Notes under the pieces: generated by a model
Seen by the model: only the letters and a program-made list of their open reading frames with translations
Databases searched by the model: none
Told to the model about the DNA's origin: nothing
Position numbers and translations under genes: made by a program
Part shown: piece by piece, positions 19,093 through 27,929 of the stretch
Layout of the letters: each line of letters begins with the position of its first letter
Numbering within the stretch: position 1 is the first letter of the stretch
NCBI GenBank assembly: GCA_949295905.1
Contig: CASFNA010000004.1
Span: forward strand, 1-64,000
Length of the DNA: 64,000 nt
From: an uncultured Prevotellaceae bacterium
Lineage (GTDB): Bacteria; Bacteroidota; Bacteroidia; Bacteroidales; Bacteroidaceae
Direction of reading: 5' to 3'

Positions 19093-19150
19093 GGCGCATT
19101 GTGTGGCAGTATTTCCTACCATGTTGCCATCTTGCATGCCACATGCCGTT

Positions 19151-19266
19151 CTGCAAAAGGCCGTCTTTCGTTTTCTAAAAGGCCATGTTTTGCAAGCCAA
19201 AAGGCCGTCTTTTAGCCTGTAAAAGACGGCCTTTTACAACGCATTGGAAATCAATGCGTTACGCAG
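19151..19266 (+). repeat. Mosaic palindromic repeat, copy 1
   Basis: Four units of the form AAAAGGCCGTCTTTT or its complement are joined by short linkers. The last two form a perfect 15-base inverted pair around AGCCTGT. They are followed by the tail AACGCATTG-GAAAT-CAATGCGTT and then ACGCAG. The tail itself is a perfect 9-base inverted repeat. The copy lies between dnaK and the alpha-galactosidase gene. Confidence 0.8.
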
Positions 19267-19309
19267 CGGCATACAAAAACTCTTTCCGCGCGGTGCTTAC
19301 AGGCACGCA

Positions 19310-19355
19310 AAAGCCCCGCAGGGCGGTCTCGGAACGCCGCGCCATGCAGGGCTTT
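19310..19355 (-). terminator. Terminator of the alpha-galactosidase gene
   Basis: AAAGCCC at 19310-19316 pairs with GGGCTTT at 19349-19355, with an inner GGCG/CGCC stem. On the - strand TTTTGCG follows. It lies about 30 bases past the stop codon of the alpha-galactosidase gene. Confidence 0.65.
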
Positions 19356-19384
19356 CGCTGCTTGAAGCAACTACATTTACTATA

Positions 19385-21595
19385 TTATTTAACTTCTTCC
19401 AACAGAAGCACGCGGCTCGACCAGCTGTTCAGCTTATTATAGTCAACGTCGTGCGTGTAGGGTATTTCCAGCCCGTTGTCCATAAGGAACTGCCCCGTGA
19501 AGGCCTTGCCCTCGAACTTCAGCGGCTTGTTGTCAATGCGGTCAAGCTCGTGCACGCGGTAAATCCTGGCCGGGTCGAGGCCTGCCATCTTGACGCGCGG
19601 CAGGTGCTGGTTGACAAAGGTCTCCGTCTTCCACCAGTAGAACACGGCCCTGTCCTTCGCCTCCGACACGTACATGAGCGACGCTACGCCGAGTTTGTCG
19701 TAGGGAGAGACGAGGCGGTACAGGTCGCCGAACTGCACCACGGGCCTTATTTGCTTGTATTCGGCAATGGCATTGCGGCACAGGGCCTTCTCCTCTTCTG
19801 TCATGTTCTTGGGCTGGATTTCCATGCCGAGGCGGCCGCTCATGGCTACGTCGATGCGGAACTTTATGGGAATGTTGCGGAAAGTCTGGTGGTTCGGGTT
19901 CGAGCCGATGTGCGAGCCCATTGCAATGGCCGGGAAGAAGTAAGACGTTCCCCATTGCATGTAGATGCGTTGCAGCGCGTCGGTGTTGTCGCTAACCCAG
20001 AACTCGTCGAAGTAAGGCAGCACTCCCCAGTTCGCCCTCGCGCCTCCGCTGGCGCAGGCCTGTATTACCAGGTCGGGATATTTCGCCCTTATGCGCTGGC
20101 ATACGCTCTCAAATCCGCGGTGATAGTTTATGTACAGGTGGCTCTGGTTGTCCTTGGTGAGGTATGACGAGCCTGCGCTCTGTATGCCCATGTTCGAGTC
20201 CCACTTGATGTAAGCTATCTCGGGATACTTCGTCATGAGGTTGTCAACGATGCCGAACACAAAGTCCTGCACCTCGGGGTTGCCCAGGTCGAGCATCAGC
20301 TGCGTGCCTCCGCGCCCCGTTACGGGCTCGCGCTTGGGCGCGTTTATTATCCATTCGGGGTGTTTCTCGTACAGTTCGCTGGTGGTGTTGGTGGCCTCCG
20401 GCTCGAGCCAAATGCCGAATTTCACGCCGTTCTTCTTGGCGTCGCGCAGAAGTCCGTCTATGCCTTCGGGCAGCTTGCGGCCGTCAACCGTCCAGTCGCC
20501 CAGCGCGGCGTTGTCGCTGTTGCGCTGGTATTTCGAACCAAACCAGCCATCGTCCATCACGAACAGCTCGCCGCCCATCGAGGCGATGTCCTGCATCATC
20601 TGCGCCATGCCTTCCTGATTGATGTCGAAGTAAACGCCTTCCCAGCTGTTGAGCAGTATCATTCGCTCCTTGTCGCCGTGCATCAGGCGGTGCTTGCGGC
20701 CCCACCGGTGGAAGTTGCGGCTCGCTCCGCCAAGGCCTTCCCGGCTGTAAGTCAAGGCGAGCGCGGGCGTTGCAAATACCTCGCCGCGCGACAGGTTGTA
20801 GGCCGAGTTTTCCTCGTTTATTCCGGCGAAGAAGTGGTGATAGTCGCTCTCGTCGGTGTCTATGCGCAACTTGTAGTTGCCTCCGTAACAGAGAGCCGCG
20901 CCTATAACCGCGCCGGAGTTCTCCCTCGGACGGCCGTCGAGGCTGAACATCACCTCGGCGTGAGCCGTGTGCGAGTTGCGTAGTCCGTCCTTGTTCTTAA
21001 TCACTTTCATGCCGGGCTCAAGCCGCTCTTGGCACACCTGCGCCTCGTTGGCCCACGCGCCGTAGAGCGACGAGAGCCATACCGTGCCGCGGCGTATGGG
21101 CAGATAGCCCGAGGCGAACTGGTTTAGCACCACCGTGCCCCTCTCGTCGTGGCGTATTTCCGTCCAAGTCTCTATTACGTCGGCGTCGCCGTACGTCTTG
21201 TAACATACATCCACGTAGAGCGGATATACCTTGTCTTTCATCGTTACGGTGGTAACCGTGGCGTTGCCTTCGGTCTTTTTGCCGACCTTCACCACCTCCA
21301 TTTGCAGCGACAGGTTGCCGTCCGTATGCTTCACTGCCAGCGCGGTCTCGCCCTGGCAGATGGTTCCGTAAACGGGATATGCCGCGTAAGATGCGCCGCC
21401 TGCGGCGTTCAGGGTTGCTATGTCGGCGGCAGTGAGGCGGTCGCCGTAATACAGTTGTTTCAGCTCCTGCCCCTCCGTGGCATCTAATATCAAAGAGGTA
21501 TGCGGCGTGGAGATGTCTACCTTCTCGGCCGCAATGTTGCCGCAAAGCGACAGTGCGCCTGCGAGCAGACATAGGTTTTTCGTAAAGTTCATCAT
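19385..21595 (-). CDS. Alpha-galactosidase, glycoside hydrolase family 36
   Basis: The 736-residue product removes alpha-1,6-galactose side groups, for example from galactomannan or raffinose-type sugars. An N-terminal signal peptide (MMNFTKNLCLLAGALSLCGNIAA) sends it to the periplasm or surface. A beta-sandwich N-terminal domain precedes the barrel with GIWLEPEATNTTSELYEKHP, the nucleophile region AYIKWDSNMG, and the acid/base region EFWVSDNTDALQR. The start at 21595 (or 21592) is chosen because the -7 box TACCTTTG lies at 21636-21629; the longer frame starting at 21631 would begin inside the promoter. It is the first gene of the apparent mannan locus, facing away from the AraC-type regulator. 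Confidence 0.92.
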   Translation of the reverse strand: MMNFTKNLCLLAGALSLCGNIAAEKVDISTPHTSLILDATEGQELKQLYYGDRLTAADIATLNAAGGASYAAYPVYGTICQGETALAVKHTDGNLSLQMEVVKVGKKTEGNATVTTVTMKDKVYPLYVDVCYKTYGDADVIETWTEIRHDERGTVVLNQFASGYLPIRRGTVWLSSLYGAWANEAQVCQERLEPGMKVIKNKDGLRNSHTAHAEVMFSLDGRPRENSGAVIGAALCYGGNYKLRIDTDESDYHHFFAGINEENSAYNLSRGEVFATPALALTYSREGLGGASRNFHRWGRKHRLMHGDKERMILLNSWEGVYFDINQEGMAQMMQDIASMGGELFVMDDGWFGSKYQRNSDNAALGDWTVDGRKLPEGIDGLLRDAKKNGVKFGIWLEPEATNTTSELYEKHPEWIINAPKREPVTGRGGTQLMLDLGNPEVQDFVFGIVDNLMTKYPEIAYIKWDSNMGIQSAGSSYLTKDNQSHLYINYHRGFESVCQRIRAKYPDLVIQACASGGARANWGVLPYFDEFWVSDNTDALQRIYMQWGTSYFFPAIAMGSHIGSNPNHQTFRNIPIKFRIDVAMSGRLGMEIQPKNMTEEEKALCRNAIAEYKQIRPVVQFGDLYRLVSPYDKLGVASLMYVSEAKDRAVFYWWKTETFVNQHLPRVKMAGLDPARIYRVHELDRIDNKPLKFEGKAFTGQFLMDNGLEIPYTHDVDYNKLNSWSSRVLLLEEVK

Positions 21596-21628
21596 TGGTC
21601 GTATAGTTTTCAGATTATTTTCCGTCTG

Positions 21629-21636
21629 CAAAGGTA
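21629..21636 (-). promoter_or_regulatory. -7 box (TACCTTTG) of the alpha-galactosidase gene
   Basis: It matches TAnnTTTG on the - strand, 34 bases before the ATG at 21595. This fixes the translational start downstream of the first in-frame start codon. Confidence 0.65.
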
Positions 21637-21715
21637 GTGAAAATCCGGCTTACCGCTTTGCACTATTTTATCAGATGATGATACAAAAGCCACAAACCTT
21701 TTTCCAATACGGGTT

Positions 21716-22029
21716 CATCCGCAGTTCAGGTGTATGCGATAACAGCATTGCCTTTTGCTTTTGCCATAGCATTTCATGTGTACATCCTGCCACAATCCAG
21801 GCAGTCGGTAACCGTCATTCCGCGCTCCGACGCGGAATCCAGTGTATGCAACCTGCGTCTTTTGATGCCTTAGATTTTTTCCGGAGTCCGCGTCGGAGCG
21901 CGGAACTGAAAGTCGCCGTTAAGGCAATGACGGTTACCGACAGCCTGGATTAAAGTAGGAGGCGTACATAAAATGCTATCACAAAGACAAAAGAAGGTAC
22001 AGTAATACTATACACCTAAACTGCGGATG
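21716..22029. mobile_element. MITE-like element A with CCGCAGTTTAGGTGTA ends and nested palindromes
   Basis: The outer arms are CATCCGCAGTTCAGGTGTAT at 21716-21735 and its near-perfect complement at 22010-22029. Inside, AATCCAGGCAGTCGGTAACC (21794 onward, arm to 21819) is inverted at 21926-21951. Within that, a CGCGCTCCGACGCGGA-type palindrome occurs twice, at 21818-21840 and 21886-21903. No coding frame with family character is present, so this is a non-autonomous element or two nested ones. It fills most of the 644-base gap between the alpha-galactosidase and araC-type genes. Confidence 0.65.
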
Positions 22030-22032
22030 CCA

Positions 22033-22137
22033 CGCGAAAGGTGGTCTTTCGCCTTGCAAAAGGCCATGAATTGCAATGCAAAAAGCCGCCTTTTAGGAGC
22101 TAAAAGACGGCCTTTTGGAAACACGTTGATTTACAAC
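22033..22137 (+). repeat. Mosaic palindromic repeat, copy 2
   Basis: It directly follows element A and consists of units GAAAGGTGGTCTTTC, CAAAAGGCCATGAATTG, AAAAGCCGCCTTTT and AAAAGACGGCCTTTT, then a worn tail ACACGTTGATTTACAACA. The order of units and tail is the same as in copies 1, 3, 4, 5 and 8. Confidence 0.7.
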
Positions 22138-22189
22138 AAATTACACATCTTTTGCATGTGGCATGGCGGATTGTCGCAAAAAAGTATTA

Positions 22190-22205
22190 TATTCGCATCC
22201 GAATA
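22190..22205. promoter_or_regulatory. Palindrome TATTCG-CATC-CGAATA before the araC-type gene
   Basis: This perfect inverted repeat with 6-base arms stands 35 bases before the start codon. It overlaps the region where the -7 box would be expected (TATATTCG is one base off TAnnTTTG). It could be an autoregulatory site. That is inference from position. Confidence 0.4.
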
Positions 22206-22239
22206 TGCAATAAAAACACGTAAAAAGCCTTGTACGACC

Positions 22240-23133
22240 ATGGAAAAGAACAACTACGAGCACCACATACTGCGCGAAATCACACCTCTTTCAGACAAAG
22301 ACTGCTTCTACATTGTTGACCGTCACAAGACGGAATTCACCTACCCCATGCACTGCCACGCGGAATACGAGCTTAACTTCGTAGAGCACGGCACGGGCCT
22401 GCGGCGCATCGTCGGCGACTCGGTGGAGACCGTAGGCGACTATGACCTTGTGCTGATAGCCACCACCGACCTCGAGCATGTATGGGAGCAGGGCGACTGC
22501 AAGTCGGACGACATTAGGGAGATAACCATCCAGTTTGCGCCGCATTTCTTCGACAGCCTCGTCAACACCAACCAGTTCGACCGCGTGAAGGTGATGCTCG
22601 ACAAGGCGCGCAACGGCCTCTGCTTCCCCGTACAGGCGATAATGAAAATTTACTTCCTGCTCGACACCCTGCCCGAGACCAAGGGCTTCTACGCCGTTAC
22701 GCAGTTTCTCACGCTGCTCTACGAGCTGTCCTTCTTCACCGACAAGGCCCGCGAGCTGTCCTCATCGTCGTTCGCCAAGGTAAACCTCCAGGCCAACAGC
22801 CGCCGCGTACAGAAGGTACAGCAATACATCAGCGAGCACTACCAGGACGAGATACACCTTAACACGCTGGCCGACATGGTTAGCATGACGCCGGCCGCCT
22901 TCAGCCGCTTCTTCAAGCAGCGCACGGGCAGGAAACTGTCCGACTACGTCATCGACATACGCCTCGGCCACGCGTCGCGCCTGCTGATAGACACTACCAT
23001 GTCGGTGGCCGAGATTTGCTACGAGTGCGGTTTCAACAACCTGTCCAACTTCAACCGCATATTCAAGCGCAAGAAAAACTGTTCGCCCACGGAGTTCCGC
23101 GAAACGTACTTCAAGAAGAAAGTAATCATCTGA
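22240..23133 (+). CDS. AraC-family transcriptional regulator
   Basis: The protein has 297 residues from the ATG at 22240. The N-terminal cupin-like sensor domain contains EFTYPMHCHAEYELNFVEHGTGLRRIVGD. The C-terminal double helix-turn-helix contains VQQYISEHYQDEIHLNTLADMVSMTPAAFSRFFKQRTGRKLSDYV and VAEICYECGFNNLSNFNRIFKRKKNCSPTEFR, the AraC signature. The frame stays open upstream through repeat copy 2, but that sequence is repeat-derived and is not counted as coding. Its place between the alpha-galactosidase and the esterase/mannanase genes suggests it senses a mannan-derived sugar and activates them. Elements A and B with repeat copies 2 and 3 flank the gene on both sides. Confidence 0.92.
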   Translation: MEKNNYEHHILREITPLSDKDCFYIVDRHKTEFTYPMHCHAEYELNFVEHGTGLRRIVGDSVETVGDYDLVLIATTDLEHVWEQGDCKSDDIREITIQFAPHFFDSLVNTNQFDRVKVMLDKARNGLCFPVQAIMKIYFLLDTLPETKGFYAVTQFLTLLYELSFFTDKARELSSSSFAKVNLQANSRRVQKVQQYISEHYQDEIHLNTLADMVSMTPAAFSRFFKQRTGRKLSDYVIDIRLGHASRLLIDTTMSVAEICYECGFNNLSNFNRIFKRKKNCSPTEFRETYFKKKVII

Positions 23134-23144
23134 CAAAAATGGGT

Positions 23145-23392
23145 CATCAGCAGTTTGGGTGTACGAGCATTCCGTTAGTAATAAAAATAAGCGCAAATAG
23201 GACACCGCCCTTGTAGGGGCATAATTCATTATGCCCACACGTTTCATAAGAAACGTATTTCGCAGCCAAACGTCATTCATACGCTCTTTCAGAGCGTTCG
23301 GGCATAATGAATTATGCCCCTACAAGGGTGGTGTCATTTTATGTAGCTTGTCATGATGGATGAAAAATTATGATACACCTAAACTGCGGATG
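23145..23392. mobile_element. MITE-like element B, ends shared with element A
   Basis: The left end CATCAGCAGTTTGGGTGTAC (23145-23164) and right end ATACACCTAAACTGCGGATG (23373-23392) are an imperfect inverted pair. The right end is identical to that of element A. The interior is unrelated to A and contains the separate palindromic element at 23201-23335. Repeat copy 3 starts 12 bases beyond, as copy 2 does after A. Confidence 0.6.
23201..23335. mobile_element. 135-base palindromic element with 36-base inverted arms
   Basis: GACACCGCCCTTGTAGGGGC at the left start and its complement at the right end are parts of 36-base arms (23201-23236 and 23300-23335) with one mismatch. The loop holds two further hairpins, ACGTTTC..GAAACGT (about 23239-23256) and ACGCTCT..AGAGCGT (about 23281-23297). 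The arm core GGGGCATAATTCATTATGCCC is also self-complementary. No protein is encoded, so mobility would need a transposase in trans. Confidence 0.75.
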
Positions 23393-23403
23393 AAACTCAA
23401 TAT

Positions 23404-23510
23404 ACAGTCTTTCGCATTCCAAAAGGCCGCATATTGCACGCTAAAAGGCCGTCTTTTATAAGCTAAAAGACGGCCTTTTGCAATGCGTTGAGCATCAATA
23501 TGTTACGCAG
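23404..23510 (+). repeat. Mosaic palindromic repeat, copy 3
   Basis: Units CAGTCTTTCGC, AAAAGGCCGCATATTGC, AAAAGGCCGTCTTTT and AAAAGACGGCCTTTT are followed by the tail AATGCGTTGAGCATCAATATGTTACGCAG. The last two units form a strong hairpin just past the stop codon of the large esterase gene and could act as its terminator or 3' end protector. Confidence 0.8.
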
Positions 23511-23528
23511 GTGGATGTCGGCGTGCGC

Positions 23529-26500
23529 TTATTTCCTCACGTATTTCCTTCCGTTTACTATTACGATGCCCTTGTAGTCGTCGCCGACGCGCATCCCGGC
23601 GAGGTTGTAGGCCTGGCCGTCGGCGGCATGCTGCCCGTCGACTGTCACCTCGTTGATGCCTGTCGGGATTTTAGTGCCGACGTAATTCCCGAAAAAATCC
23701 ATGTACGTCTGCGTCCAGTCGGCAGGCGTGCCGTGGCCAAGGAAGGGGTTGATAATGTATCGGTTATCCTCCTTCTCCACGTTCTGCAAGAGGTTGTAAG
23801 GCGCGATGTTGGTGTGCGCCGGGTCGGTAGTATCTTGCAGGCTGAAGTTAGTTATCACGGGGCAGGTTACCCATTTGGCGAAGTTCTTTGTGTCAAAGTA
23901 TGAGTTGAAAGCGTCGCGCTCTTCGTCAGTCCAGCCCAAAGCCTCCTGCGCATCAAGGAACTTCTGGCGCGGCCAGTTGACTATCTTCATGCCGTCGGTG
24001 AAGTCGGCGTGTCCCGTTATGCTCGGTGCGATGGCACGGAAAGCCTGCGTCAGTCCGGCGGCAACGTATGCGAAGCATCCGCCTTGCGAACCTCCGGCGG
24101 CGAAGATGGCGTCCACGTCCACCTTGTCGCGGCTCTTCACGAAATCAACGGCGCGCACACAGTCAAGATAAGCGTTGCGGTAGTAGTGCTCGCGCATGTC
24201 TCCCCAGCCGTAAGAATAGAAGTCGTAGCCGTATTTGTCATCGCGGCAGAGCATCTGTCCGCGTGTGGATAGGACGAACTCGCACCACTCCTTGTTGTCG
24301 TCTCCGCCCATCGGCGCGGGCAGGGCGGACGTTCCGCCGTCGGTGCCCTGATACCTTATGACGGTAGGATAAGTGCCTGAGGCGGTCGGCTCGGCGTAAT
24401 ATCCCTTGATTGTCACAGGCTCTCCGCCCTCCTCGTCGGCCACGCTCTTCATCTCGACAAGGTACACCTTGCGTGCCGCCGTGCTGTATTCCGGCTGTTC
24501 GGTCATCTTCACGTCCATGCCTATTCCTGCCAGTTCGGCCTTCGCCTCGTCCCAATACTCCTTGAAGTCGGGCTGCGAATCGTCGGGCGAAACTATGCCC
24601 GTGGGGTCATAACCGATGTTGTATGTACACACATCGTTGCCGTTCACCGACGCAATGAGCTGGTAGAAGCCCGGCTCCATTACGTCTTTCATTTCCATAG
24701 TCTCGGTCACAGTGCCGCCGGCCGGTATCGTTACGTCGGTTGTGTTAGTGTAATATACGCTGTGCGTGCCGGTCTCTTCGTCCACCATGTCGCGGTAGAG
24801 GGTTACGGTGTAAGGCACGGTCACCTCTTCGGTCTCCACGTTAGTCATCGTCATTGTCAAGTTCGGGGTCTCGTCTTTCTCCCAAGCCTTGATGTCGGCG
24901 TCGTCAATCTGCGATATTACAAGATACTCCTTATTGGGGTCTATGATGTCAACGCGCGTTGCGGTGTACTTGTTTCCGCTTACGCGCAGGCCGCTTTCTT
25001 TCAACGCCGAGACGTTAGCCTCGGTCAGGGTGTACTCGTAATAGTTGCCCTTCATGCCGGTAATGTTCTCGAAGCCGTCCAAAGCCGTCCAGTTGGCAAG
25101 CAGCCTTCCCGTGGCCGACTCTACTCCGAGACCGGTTATGTAGACACGCACTTTGTCGCCGGCTTTCATGCTTGCGGGCATGGCAGACTTGTCTACAAGC
25201 ACCGAGTTGTTGCTGCCGGTCACCCAGCTAATGACTTCATTGCCCGTCCAAACGGTGGTTGCGGCATTGCCTTTCTCCACTCCCGATGGGTAGACTTTGT
25301 GCCGGAGCACCACCGACGTGAACGTAAAGCCTGCGCCTTTTACTATGAATCCGTTGGCTTTGAGCTCCGTTGCCATAGCTTCTGTTACGGGTATTACGGC
25401 TTCGTAGGGCAGCGTTACGCCTGCAAGAGATATGCTTTCAGTGTCAACGAGTACGCCCCACGACTTGTCGTTGAGCATGAGCTGCGGCGAACTTGATGTC
25501 GAAGAGAGAGCCGATACGGTGACAACGATTTCATCGCCTACAGCTGTCTGCTGGCATTTTGACGCGTCGATGATTTGGTATCCCTCCCAGTTATCGGTGC
25601 AAACCTGCTCTCCCGTGTAGAGGTTTATCGGCACAATGGTAGGCTCTGTGGGTACATCCGGGTCTTCAACGGCCTTCAGATGAGCTTTGAAGAAGTCCAT
25701 GTAAGCGTTATACCAGTCGGCAGGCGTCTCGTGCTGGCACTCGGGGTTGACTATGTAATGCTTCTCTTCGGACTTGAAGTTGTTGTAAGGCGCGAAGTTG
25801 GTGTGCGGCGGGCAGACGGGGTCTTGCAGTCCCATGGCCGACGTTACGGGGCAGGTTACGAGCGTGGCGAGGTTCTTCGTGTCGAAATAAGACAGGAATT
25901 TGTACATCTCTTCGTCGCTCATCGAGAGCTTTTTCTGCATGTCACGGGCTACGTTTGCAGGCCAAGAGCCTACGCGGAAGTAGTCGGGGAAGTCGCCCAT
26001 GAACTGTATGCTCGGCGCGATAGCGTTCAGGCGGCCGTCGCCGAGAGCAGCTCCGGCAATGGCAAACGCGCCTCCCTGCGAGCCGCCGGTCATGAAGATG
26101 TTTTCCTTCTGCACCTTGCCCTTGGCGCAGTCAAGCTCGTTTGAAGCGATAACAAAGTCGATTGAGCGCACCACGTCCATGTATGCGCCGCGGTAATAAT
26201 AGGTGTCCTTGTCGCCAAAGTTGTACGCAAACCATTCGTTCTCCTTGTAATCCTCGCCGTAAAAGGCGTTTTCCCGTTTGTAGGGGTCGCGGTTGTTGAC
26301 GAGCTGTCCGCGGTTGCTGATGTTCAGCTCTATCCATTCGGGGTTGCCGTTTGTTTCGGGCCAGTAGATTTGCGACTCTCCGTTGCTGTCATATCCGTTC
26401 TGGGTGATTACCACGGGGTATGTTCCTTCGGCCTTCGGCACGGCGTAGTAGCCTCGTATGGTGACGGGTTTGCCGTCGCCGTTGCCGATGGATTGCATCT

Positions 26501-27731
26501 CGACAAAGTACACGTTGCGTGCGCCTGTTGACAAGTCTTCCTGCAAAGTCAGCTTGGCGTCGATTGGAATTGCGGTGAGTTCGGCCTTGGCTGTGTTCCA
26601 GAACTCCTCGAAGTCGGGCTGCATGTCAGGCGCGGAGACTATGGCCGTGGGGTTGAAGCCGATGTTGAAGTCGCGCACGGGGCCGTAGTTGGCCTCGACG
26701 GCGGCATGATAGAAGCCGGGATTGAGCGTCAGGGGGAAGGTGACGGTCTGCTCGCCGCCGGCAGTAACGGTAACTTCCTTAGAGCCTTCAGATACAAATT
26801 CGCCGGCATCGGTGAACAATCTGTAGCTTACAGTGGTAGTAACGTCAGAGCTTTCAAGGCTGCTAAGCGTCACGCCAATAAGCGGACTTTCGCCCTCTTC
26901 CCAGCATTTTACGGTCTCGCTTGTCAGCGTGCATGTCATTGAAGGTATTTGCGCAGGGTCGATGAGGTCAACCTTCGTCAACGTATAACCTATACCTTTA
27001 ATTATGCAACCGTTCGCCTGAAGCTCCGCGAGCATGTCTTCAGTAATGGTGAAGTCGGTGTATGACGCGGCAGGAGAGAGCTGCACGCCCTGCTCCGCGC
27101 CTGGCATTGTACCCCAAGAAGAGTTGTTGAGCATTATCTGCGCGCCCGTCTGGGTGTCCTTGTATGTGCAACGCATCTTCCATCCGGCTTGCGCGTCGGC
27201 GAAGACTGACGCTTCCATACGCTGATAGTCGCCCCAGGCAGGGTCGTCAAATACCGTCTCGCCCGTCCAGATGTTATGTACCGGGTCGCCCTTCTCGCCC
27301 TCGGCAAGCTCCTGTTTGTGTATGAGGTCGATGCTTGTGGCGGTGAAGCCGCAGCCGGTAACAATACAGCCGTTGGCCCTGATTTCGTTCACTACGTTTT
27401 CGGTCAGGGCTATGCGGACCTCGTAAGGCAGCGCAGCGTCCTTCTGAAGGTTGAGTCCTACGGGCGGTTCAAACTGCGCCCAGCCTGCGGTCTTGCGCAA
27501 AGATATTTGCGGATAGCTTGCGGTCTGCGATACGGCGGTGACCGTCACCGCGATTTCATCGCCCGTAACGGCCTGCTGAAGCAGGTCGGCTGCAACTGAC
27601 TGGCCGCCGGCCCAACCGTCGGTCACTTCCAGCGTGCCGCTCCACAACGGGATTCTCACGTCCTTTGTCGCTGCATTCATGCACAGTGCGCACAATAGCA
27701 GCAACATGGTAAGTAAAGTTTTTCGTTTCAT
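23529..27731 (-). CDS. Tandem acetyl xylan esterase (two AXE1 domains), secreted
   Basis: This 1400-residue secreted protein starts with a clear signal peptide (MKRKTLLTMLLLLCALCMNA). Its plan is duplicated: two beta-sandwich modules, an AXE1/cephalosporin-C-deacetylase-type alpha/beta hydrolase with nucleophile in TGGSQGGAFA (Ser about 549), two more sandwich modules, and a second hydrolase with AAGGSQGGCFA (Ser about 1213). Both hydrolases end with a His-containing HETPADWYNAYMDFF / HGTPADWTQTYMDFF segment. The C-terminal tail (YNLAGMRVGDDYKGIVIVNGRKYVRK) is of the kind found on secreted Bacteroidota proteins. It would remove acetyl groups from hemicellulose. Both catalytic serines are present, so both halves look active. 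Confidence 0.88.
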   Translation of the reverse strand: MKRKTLLTMLLLLCALCMNAATKDVRIPLWSGTLEVTDGWAGGQSVAADLLQQAVTGDEIAVTVTAVSQTASYPQISLRKTAGWAQFEPPVGLNLQKDAALPYEVRIALTENVVNEIRANGCIVTGCGFTATSIDLIHKQELAEGEKGDPVHNIWTGETVFDDPAWGDYQRMEASVFADAQAGWKMRCTYKDTQTGAQIMLNNSSWGTMPGAEQGVQLSPAASYTDFTITEDMLAELQANGCIIKGIGYTLTKVDLIDPAQIPSMTCTLTSETVKCWEEGESPLIGVTLSSLESSDVTTTVSYRLFTDAGEFVSEGSKEVTVTAGGEQTVTFPLTLNPGFYHAAVEANYGPVRDFNIGFNPTAIVSAPDMQPDFEEFWNTAKAELTAIPIDAKLTLQEDLSTGARNVYFVEMQSIGNGDGKPVTIRGYYAVPKAEGTYPVVITQNGYDSNGESQIYWPETNGNPEWIELNISNRGQLVNNRDPYKRENAFYGEDYKENEWFAYNFGDKDTYYYRGAYMDVVRSIDFVIASNELDCAKGKVQKENIFMTGGSQGGAFAIAGAALGDGRLNAIAPSIQFMGDFPDYFRVGSWPANVARDMQKKLSMSDEEMYKFLSYFDTKNLATLVTCPVTSAMGLQDPVCPPHTNFAPYNNFKSEEKHYIVNPECQHETPADWYNAYMDFFKAHLKAVEDPDVPTEPTIVPINLYTGEQVCTDNWEGYQIIDASKCQQTAVGDEIVVTVSALSSTSSSPQLMLNDKSWGVLVDTESISLAGVTLPYEAVIPVTEAMATELKANGFIVKGAGFTFTSVVLRHKVYPSGVEKGNAATTVWTGNEVISWVTGSNNSVLVDKSAMPASMKAGDKVRVYITGLGVESATGRLLANWTALDGFENITGMKGNYYEYTLTEANVSALKESGLRVSGNKYTATRVDIIDPNKEYLVISQIDDADIKAWEKDETPNLTMTMTNVETEEVTVPYTVTLYRDMVDEETGTHSVYYTNTTDVTIPAGGTVTETMEMKDVMEPGFYQLIASVNGNDVCTYNIGYDPTGIVSPDDSQPDFKEYWDEAKAELAGIGMDVKMTEQPEYSTAARKVYLVEMKSVADEEGGEPVTIKGYYAEPTASGTYPTVIRYQGTDGGTSALPAPMGGDDNKEWCEFVLSTRGQMLCRDDKYGYDFYSYGWGDMREHYYRNAYLDCVRAVDFVKSRDKVDVDAIFAAGGSQGGCFAYVAAGLTQAFRAIAPSITGHADFTDGMKIVNWPRQKFLDAQEALGWTDEERDAFNSYFDTKNFAKWVTCPVITNFSLQDTTDPAHTNIAPYNLLQNVEKEDNRYIINPFLGHGTPADWTQTYMDFFGNYVGTKIPTGINEVTVDGQHAADGQAYNLAGMRVGDDYKGIVIVNGRKYVRK

Positions 27732-27784
27732 TGTTATTTATTTGTTTAGGTGATAAATTATCGTTCAAGGATAGTTTCCGCCTG

Positions 27785-27792
27785 CAAAATTA
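27785..27792 (-). promoter_or_regulatory. -7 box (TAATTTTG) of the tandem esterase gene
   Basis: It matches TAnnTTTG on the - strand, about 54 bases before the start codon. It faces away from the mannanase promoter across the 552-base divergent region 27732-28283, which otherwise holds repeat copy 4 and no gene. Confidence 0.5.
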
Positions 27793-27929
27793 TTGCAAAA
27801 GCGGTGAAATGCCAAATACTATTTTGTCGGTTAATGGTACTTTTCCCGTTTTCCACACAATCGTCGGGCGTTGAACGGGAACAGGCAGCAGGCCGTCTTT
27901 ACGCCGGGGTGGCCGAGATGGTTTTCCAA

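Noticed and set aside
19244-20167. A 307-codon + strand frame over the end of the alpha-galactosidase gene
   Set aside because: It starts inside repeat copy 1 and runs antisense to the GH36 gene. No signature was found.
20185-20205. tRNA-like TTCGAGTCC
   Set aside because: It is inside the alpha-galactosidase coding region and no cloverleaf can be drawn around it. No tRNA or rRNA gene was found in the window.
23201-23335. Insertion sequence with transposase
   Set aside because: The element is 135 bases long and contains no coding frame of useful length.
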